A DNA stretch of 64,000 bases, taken from assembly GCA_035998445.1 (NCBI GenBank), contig DASYHQ010000026.1:1-64000 (forward strand), given 5' to 3'. This stretch comes from Tepidisphaeraceae bacterium. Lineage in GTDB: Bacteria > Planctomycetota > Phycisphaerae > Tepidisphaerales > Tepidisphaeraceae. Numbering within the stretch: position 1 is the first letter of the stretch; every line of letters begins with the position of its first letter. This document shows positions 60,030 to 64,000 of the stretch, in pieces. A model generated the notes under the pieces. The model made no database searches and had not been told where the DNA came from. It saw only the letters and a program-made list of their open reading frames with translations. Both the position numbers and the translations under genes were made by a program.

Positions 60030-61076
60030 CTAGAACGGCGAACTACCGCCGACGTTGCCGAACACCTCACCCGTGATGTAGCTCGAATCGGCGCTGGCCA
60101 GCAGCACGAACGTGCTGGCAAGTTCGGCGGGTTGGCCGGGGCGGCCCATGGGCGATTCCTTACCGAAGGTTTCGACCTTTTCCTGCGGCTGCCCACCGCT
60201 GGGTTGCAGGGGGGTCCAGAAGGGGCCCGGGGCGACGGCGTTCACGCGGATGCCCTTGCCGTTCTTGGCCAGCTGCTTGGCCATCGACTTGCTGAACGAC
60301 ACGTTGCACGCCTTCGTCTGCGCATAGTCAACGAGGTTCTCGGACGGGTCGTACGCCTGGATGCTGGCGGTGTTGATGATGCTGGCACCGGGCGGCAGGT
60401 GCGGGAGCGCGGCCTTGGTGATCCAGAACATCGCGTAGACGTTCGTCTTGAACGTGTCGTCGAACTGCTGCGTGCTGATCTCGTCGATCGACGGCTGCGA
60501 CGTCTGGCGGCCGGCGTTGTTGACGAGGATGTCCAAGCCGCCGAGTTGATCGACGGCGTTCTGCACGAGCTGTTTGCAGAAGTTCTCGTCGCGAATGTCG
60601 CCCGGTAGCGCGACGGCCTTGCGCCCGGCGTCGCGTATGAGCGCAACGACCTCCTTCGCGTCCGGTTCCTCGAACGGCAGATAGCCGAACGCGACGTCGG
60701 CCCCTTCTCGCGCAAACGCGATGGCGACGGCGCGGCCGATGCCGGAATCGCCACCGGTGATCAGCGCCTTGCGACCGGTGAGCTTGCCGGAGCCCTTGTA
60801 GCTCTGTTCGCCGTGGTCGGGGCGCGGGTCCATCTTCGAGGTCAGGCCCGGCCACTCCTGCGGCTGGCGCGGGAACGGTGGCTGCGGATATTCGGTGAGC
60901 GGGTTGGTCAGACCCTTGTTGCCCCCGGCGTTCTGCTGGCCGGGCGCGGTCGCGGGTGTGTTCTGTGCCATGAGTTGTCCTCCGGAAAGGGCCGCGGGAA
61001 CTGCGAGCAGGCCAACAGCGCCAAGACGAACGGCATCGCGACGCGTGAGCGTGGCCTGGGGATCGTTGGAAGTCAT
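60030..61076 (-). CDS. Tat-exported short-chain dehydrogenase/reductase
   Basis: From ATG 61076 the 348-residue product begins with a twin-arginine signal (TLTRRDAVRLGAVGLLAVPA, then ALSGGQLMAQ). After a Pro/Gln-rich spacer the SDR domain has the cofactor motif ALITGGDSGIGRAVAIAFAR, NNAG, catalytic Ser in NTASIQAY and the Tyr/Lys pair DYAQTKACN. This class (glucose/ribitol-type SDR, YhdF/YgfF-like) is usually cytoplasmic; a Tat signal implies folded export with NAD(P) bound. The longer frame to 61352 was rejected. Confidence 0.88.
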   Translation of the reverse strand: MTSNDPQATLTRRDAVRLGAVGLLAVPAALSGGQLMAQNTPATAPGQQNAGGNKGLTNPLTEYPQPPFPRQPQEWPGLTSKMDPRPDHGEQSYKGSGKLTGRKALITGGDSGIGRAVAIAFAREGADVAFGYLPFEEPDAKEVVALIRDAGRKAVALPGDIRDENFCKQLVQNAVDQLGGLDILVNNAGRQTSQPSIDEISTQQFDDTFKTNVYAMFWITKAALPHLPPGASIINTASIQAYDPSENLVDYAQTKACNVSFSKSMAKQLAKNGKGIRVNAVAPGPFWTPLQPSGGQPQEKVETFGKESPMGRPGQPAELASTFVLLASADSSYITGEVFGNVGGSSPF

Positions 61077-61091
61077 GGGGTGGTTCCTTTT

Positions 61092-61163
61092 CGTACCATG
61101 GGCGGCCCGCCCATGAGCTGTTTCATCAGGAGACGAAGACACGGGCGGGCCGCCCGTGGTACG
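61092..61163. repeat. intergenic palindrome upstream of the SDR gene
   Basis: CGTACCATGGGCGGCCCGCC (61092-61111) pairs with GGGCGGGCCGCCCGTGGTAC, with a variable middle. Not a family A, B or C copy. Confidence 0.8.
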
Positions 61164-61170
61164 GCCGCAC

Positions 61171-61200
61171 GACGGCCCCGACAACTGAAGCGGGGCCGTC
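61171..61200 (-). terminator. GC-rich stem-loop after the Gln-rich protein gene
   Basis: GACGGCCCC pairs with GGGGCCGTC (61171-61179 and 61192-61200) with a 12-base loop, 24 bases after the stop at 61225. There is no T run, so termination strength is uncertain. Confidence 0.45.
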
Positions 61201-61224
61201 GTGGGTGAATTCGGCTGCTTGTCA

Positions 61225-62085
61225 TCACTGCTGTTGCTGCTGCTGCCCACCACCTTGGTTGGCCGATGAGATGGCCTGGCCGAGTTGGTCGACGGCGCGT
61301 TGCGCTTCGGTGCGCAGCTGTTGCTGGGCCCGATCGCCACCGATGATGCCACCGGCGGCCTGGGCGTCGGCGAGGTCGCCGGTGCCTTCGTTGTTGGCGG
61401 TTTGGCCGTTGGCCTGTTGCGCCTGGTTGGTCGTCTTGCGGCTCTGGCTGATGAGCTTCATCGCGACGTTCTCGGCGTCGTACAGCGCTTGGCTGACCTG
61501 TTCGGTCGGCTTCTTGTCGAGGAAGGCGTGCGCGGTCTGAAAGGCCTTGCTGGCGTGTTTGAGCGTGTAGCCGGTGGCCTCCATGTCCTGCTGCTGGTTC
61601 AGGCCCTCGCTGGCGCCGGCTTGGTAGAACTGCGCGAGGCTCAGCAGCGCGGTGCCGAATGGCTGCTTAAGCTGGTCCTTGTCCAACACCTGCTTGTAGC
61701 TCACCTTCATCGCCAGTTCCTGAAGCTGCTGCGCAGACTGCTCGAGCTGCTGGCGCTGCTGCTGCTGGGGCCCTGTGGCGGCGGCGGCCTGCAGGCGCAT
61801 GGCGGCGGCGGCGGCCATGATGTCCTCCTTGGCGTCGTGCTGCTCGTCGGCAATGTTCTTCATGGCCTTGGTCAGCAGTTCGCGCGGCTGGCCGCTCAGG
61901 CCCCAGGCGACCTTCTCATCCACCTGGAACTGTCGGCTGCCCTGCTGCTGCATCTCCTGCTTGGCCTGTTGCTTCACCTGGTCGATCGGGCTGCTGCCGC
62001 CCCCCTGGTTGTTGTTCTGCTGACCCATCGCGGCGACGGCCATTGATGCCGCCACGATGAACGCGGACGATTTTACGAGACGCAT
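61225..62085 (-). CDS. exported Gln/Ala-rich helical protein of unknown function
   Basis: The 286-residue product has a signal peptide (MRLVKSSAFIVAASMAVAAM). The body is mostly helical with repeated Gln, Ala and Leu (QQQQRQQLEQSAQQLQELAM) and a C-terminal QGGGQQQQQQ tail. Coiled-coil probability is high but no family was recognised. Periplasmic location inferred. Confidence 0.6.
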   Translation of the reverse strand: MRLVKSSAFIVAASMAVAAMGQQNNNQGGGSSPIDQVKQQAKQEMQQQGSRQFQVDEKVAWGLSGQPRELLTKAMKNIADEQHDAKEDIMAAAAAMRLQAAAATGPQQQQRQQLEQSAQQLQELAMKVSYKQVLDKDQLKQPFGTALLSLAQFYQAGASEGLNQQQDMEATGYTLKHASKAFQTAHAFLDKKPTEQVSQALYDAENVAMKLISQSRKTTNQAQQANGQTANNEGTGDLADAQAAGGIIGGDRAQQQLRTEAQRAVDQLGQAISSANQGGGQQQQQQ

Positions 62086-62364
62086 GGGTGCTCCTCTGTG
62101 CTACGGGTACGCCAGCCGCTAGCCCCACCACTTGGTGAGGTATTTCACGCACGCCAGCGACCGCCGACCTCGCAAGGTTCGTTCCAAGGGGGTCAACATG
62201 TGGGAAAAGACGATTTAGCTTAGATACGCAAGCGAGTTGAACGACATTGATGACGGCTCAGCGTTGTCCAGTTCGACAGCTGGCGATGAAGTGCGCGGCA
62301 CACGTTGTCGGCCCTGCGACGTGAGGGTGTCGCGTGTGGCGTCGCGTGGGATGCCGGTCCTGTA

Positions 62365-63480
62365 CTACCCCGCTTGCGACAGCAGGTACAGCGCCAGCAG
62401 GATCATTGCGGGCAGGATGATGTAGAAGAACACCTTCACCCAGCTGATCGGCCGATCGCCGGCGACGGCGCCGGTGTAGCCGTTTACCAACGTCTGGTAG
62501 TTGCGCGTGCCGAACGTGTAGGTGACGAGCCAGACCGGCACCAGAACATGCTTGAACGTGCGGCCGGCATACGTCGCGTTCACCTGCAGACCGCGATGCG
62601 TGTCGCCAGGCACCTGCGCCGCGCAGAGCGACCGCAGGGCGGCATCCATCTGCTGGCGACTGACGTCGGCGGCGCGGCGTAGGTCGAGCTGGTAGCGCTC
62701 GACCGTCCAGCCACGCACGAACGCGGGGTCGTAGGCGGCCAAGTCATCGGTCGGGAACGGCTCGACCTGTCGCAGCAGGTCGATGCGCACGCCCTGCGTA
62801 CCCGGGACGAGGTTGTCGTCGAACACGTGTGACAGCTGGCCGCTGCTGGGGTACCAGCGCACCCGGCGTTCCTGCGAGCGCACGCGCTGGCCCTGCGCAT
62901 TCGTACGCGTGACGGTCTCGTAATAATAGTCACCGGACTCGGCCGTCCAGCGGGCGTGGGCGCGGGCGTCGAAGGTCCAGTACGGCAGGTAGACGCCGTG
63001 CAGCGTGTCGGTGAGGGCGGCGCCCTTCAGGCGATTCGGGGCAAACCATCGTGAGGCGTACCACCGCTTCAGCAAATCGCGCACCTGACCCTGATCGAGC
63101 TTCACCGGCAACAGGCTTTCGGGCGCGATCGCGTCGCGCGTCTCCTGGTAAGGCGCGATGGACGGCGAGCCACAGAAGTCGCACCGCTGTGCTACCCGGC
63201 CGGGCTCGAAGACGCTGATCGCCTGGCAGCTCTGGCACTTCACCTGGACGGTGGCGGTGCGGTAGCCGCGGCCATCGTCGGTGACGTTGGCGAGCGCCTG
63301 CTCGAGGTCGTGCTCGGCGATCGTGCCGCCACCGGTGCCGCGGGTGGGTTGATCTTTGGGGATGAAGCCGCAGTAGGGGCAGGCGAGCGCCTGCTTGCCG
63401 GCGTTCCACTCCATCTCGCCACCACATTCGGGGCAAGCGCGTTTGCCAAGGGCTTTAATTTCGGTGGGAGGGGTGGTCAT
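62365..63480 (-). CDS. zinc-ribbon membrane protein
   Basis: From ATG 63480 (MTTPPTEIKALGKR) the 371-residue protein has two Cys4 clusters: CPECGG with CPYCG (about residues 16-37) and KCQSCQ with RCDFCG (about residues 81-104). A large soluble domain rich in aromatic residues follows (LHGVYLPYWTFDARAHARW), and one C-terminal membrane helix (VFFYIILPAMILLALYLLSQ). It resembles TFIIB-type zinc-ribbon proteins often next to SPFH/virion-core-like genes. The next upstream gene, cut by the window edge, may be such a partner. Confidence 0.75.
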   Translation of the reverse strand: MTTPPTEIKALGKRACPECGGEMEWNAGKQALACPYCGFIPKDQPTRGTGGGTIAEHDLEQALANVTDDGRGYRTATVQVKCQSCQAISVFEPGRVAQRCDFCGSPSIAPYQETRDAIAPESLLPVKLDQGQVRDLLKRWYASRWFAPNRLKGAALTDTLHGVYLPYWTFDARAHARWTAESGDYYYETVTRTNAQGQRVRSQERRVRWYPSSGQLSHVFDDNLVPGTQGVRIDLLRQVEPFPTDDLAAYDPAFVRGWTVERYQLDLRRAADVSRQQMDAALRSLCAAQVPGDTHRGLQVNATYAGRTFKHVLVPVWLVTYTFGTRNYQTLVNGYTGAVAGDRPISWVKVFFYIILPAMILLALYLLSQAG

Positions 63481-63510
63481 GGGACAGATGGCGTTCAAAC
63501 CATTGCGACG

Positions 63511-63636
63511 TCTGGTCCCCTCTTCCGGTACTCCGGGAGAGGGGCAGGGTGAGGGTGATTGGTTCTTACGAGCATCGCCAGCAGTTCGAAATCACCCTCA
63601 CCTAGCCTCTCCCGGCGTACCGGGAGAGGGACCGGA
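63511..63636. repeat. intergenic palindrome, family C copy 5
   Basis: TCTGGTCCCCTCTTCCGGTA (63511) to GGGAGAGGGACCGGA (63636), with the inner GAGGGTGATT / AATCACCCTCA pair. Confidence 0.9.
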
Positions 63637-63689
63637 TGGACCCGACCATGCTTCGCGGCTTCCTTCGCGCCTTCGCGTTCTCCGCTGCA

Positions 63690-64000
63690 TCAGCTGGCCA
63701 AAAACTCATCGATCGCCGTTCTGGTGATGCGGTACTGGCTGCCGATCTTCTTCGCCTTCAAATCACCGGCGGTGATGGCGGCCATCACGTCGGCCTCGGT
63801 TACACCGAGGTACTGCGCAACCTCCGGCAGGCCCATCAATCCCGCCGCCGTCGCCGATGCAGCGGCCGCGGTTCCACCGGAGGCGGTTGTGGATTGCGAG
63901 GTCGCGCCGGCGAACGCGCCACCACCCGGGGCCACGCCACCCACTGCGCCGCCTGTGCCGCGCATCATCTCCTGGGCAATGCCGAAGCCGATCGCCATCT
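63690..64000 (-). CDS. C-terminal end of a protein with excisionase-type HTH, probably an SPFH / virion-core-like gene (cut by window edge)
   Basis: The frame continues leftward in the gene sense beyond 64000, so only about 103 residues are seen: a Gly/Ala/Thr-rich linker (FGIAQEMMRGTGGAVGGVAP) followed by LPEVAQYLGVTEADVMAAIT and KKIGSQYRITRTAIDEFLAS. The latter is the helix-turn-helix found in phage excisionases and in DNA-binding tails. In related genomes an SPFH or virion-core-like protein with this tail stands next to a zinc-ribbon protein, which matches the neighbour at 62365. The main domain is outside the window. Confidence 0.6.
   Translation of the reverse strand, partial: MAIGFGIAQEMMRGTGGAVGGVAPGGGAFAGATSQSTTASGGTAAAASATAAGLMGLPEVAQYLGVTEADVMAAITAGDLKAKKIGSQYRITRTAIDEFLAS

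Overview
The window reads as the chromosome of a high-GC, Gram-negative-type bacterium, most likely a planctomycete and probably of the Phycisphaerae / Tepidisphaera side. This is inference from gene content. It has an LptD-like outer-membrane protein, many exported DUF1080, PA14, YHYH and PepSY-like proteins, a GbsR regulator, and an EF-Tu with an atypical switch I. No rRNA genes, CRISPR arrays or prophage were seen.

Positions 1-1.7 kb are accessory DNA: the tail of an IS transposase, an exported protein and a PIN-domain toxin pair. From 1.8 to 27.8 kb, almost entirely on the minus strand, lies the classic translation/transcription cluster. Read from its promoter at about 27.8 kb it runs tRNA-Thr, tuf, rpmG, tRNA-Trp, secE, nusG, rplK, rplA, rplJ, rplL, rpoB, rpoC. 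The cluster is broken by other genes: a small membrane protein between nusG and rplK, a plus-strand YHYH gene between rplK and rplA, ppk1/ppx plus two exported genes between rplL and rpoB, and a small membrane protein plus a BrnT/BrnA-type toxin-antitoxin module between rpoB and rpoC. The brnT copy has a one-base frameshift in a G run.

From 28 to 42 kb come a hydroxyacid dehydrogenase, lptD, alpha-glucan phosphorylase (bracketed by inverted-repeat elements and preceded by a 21-bp hairpin-forming tandem array), GbsR, an HtrA-type protease, recA and pdxH. At 42.1-47.3 kb a 1755-residue protein combines two FHA domains, a disordered linker of about 1100 residues and a C-terminal two-helix membrane segment with a coiled coil between the helices. 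It is the most unusual protein of the window.

From 47 to 64 kb come housekeeping and stress genes (thpR, a MazG-like pyrophosphohydrolase, Mn catalase, OsmC, MsrB, PfkB kinase, Nudix hydrolase, recQ). These are followed by exported or lipoprotein genes, one degenerate gene, a Tat-exported SDR and a zinc-ribbon membrane protein beside the end of a gene that runs off the window.

A genome-wide theme is the intergenic spacers. At least three families of long imperfect palindromes (A, B and C below) recur 3-6 times each, and several unrelated ones occur once. In two places one element sits inside another, at 52.6-52.9 kb with a short apparent target duplication. This is direct evidence that at least some of these palindromes move.
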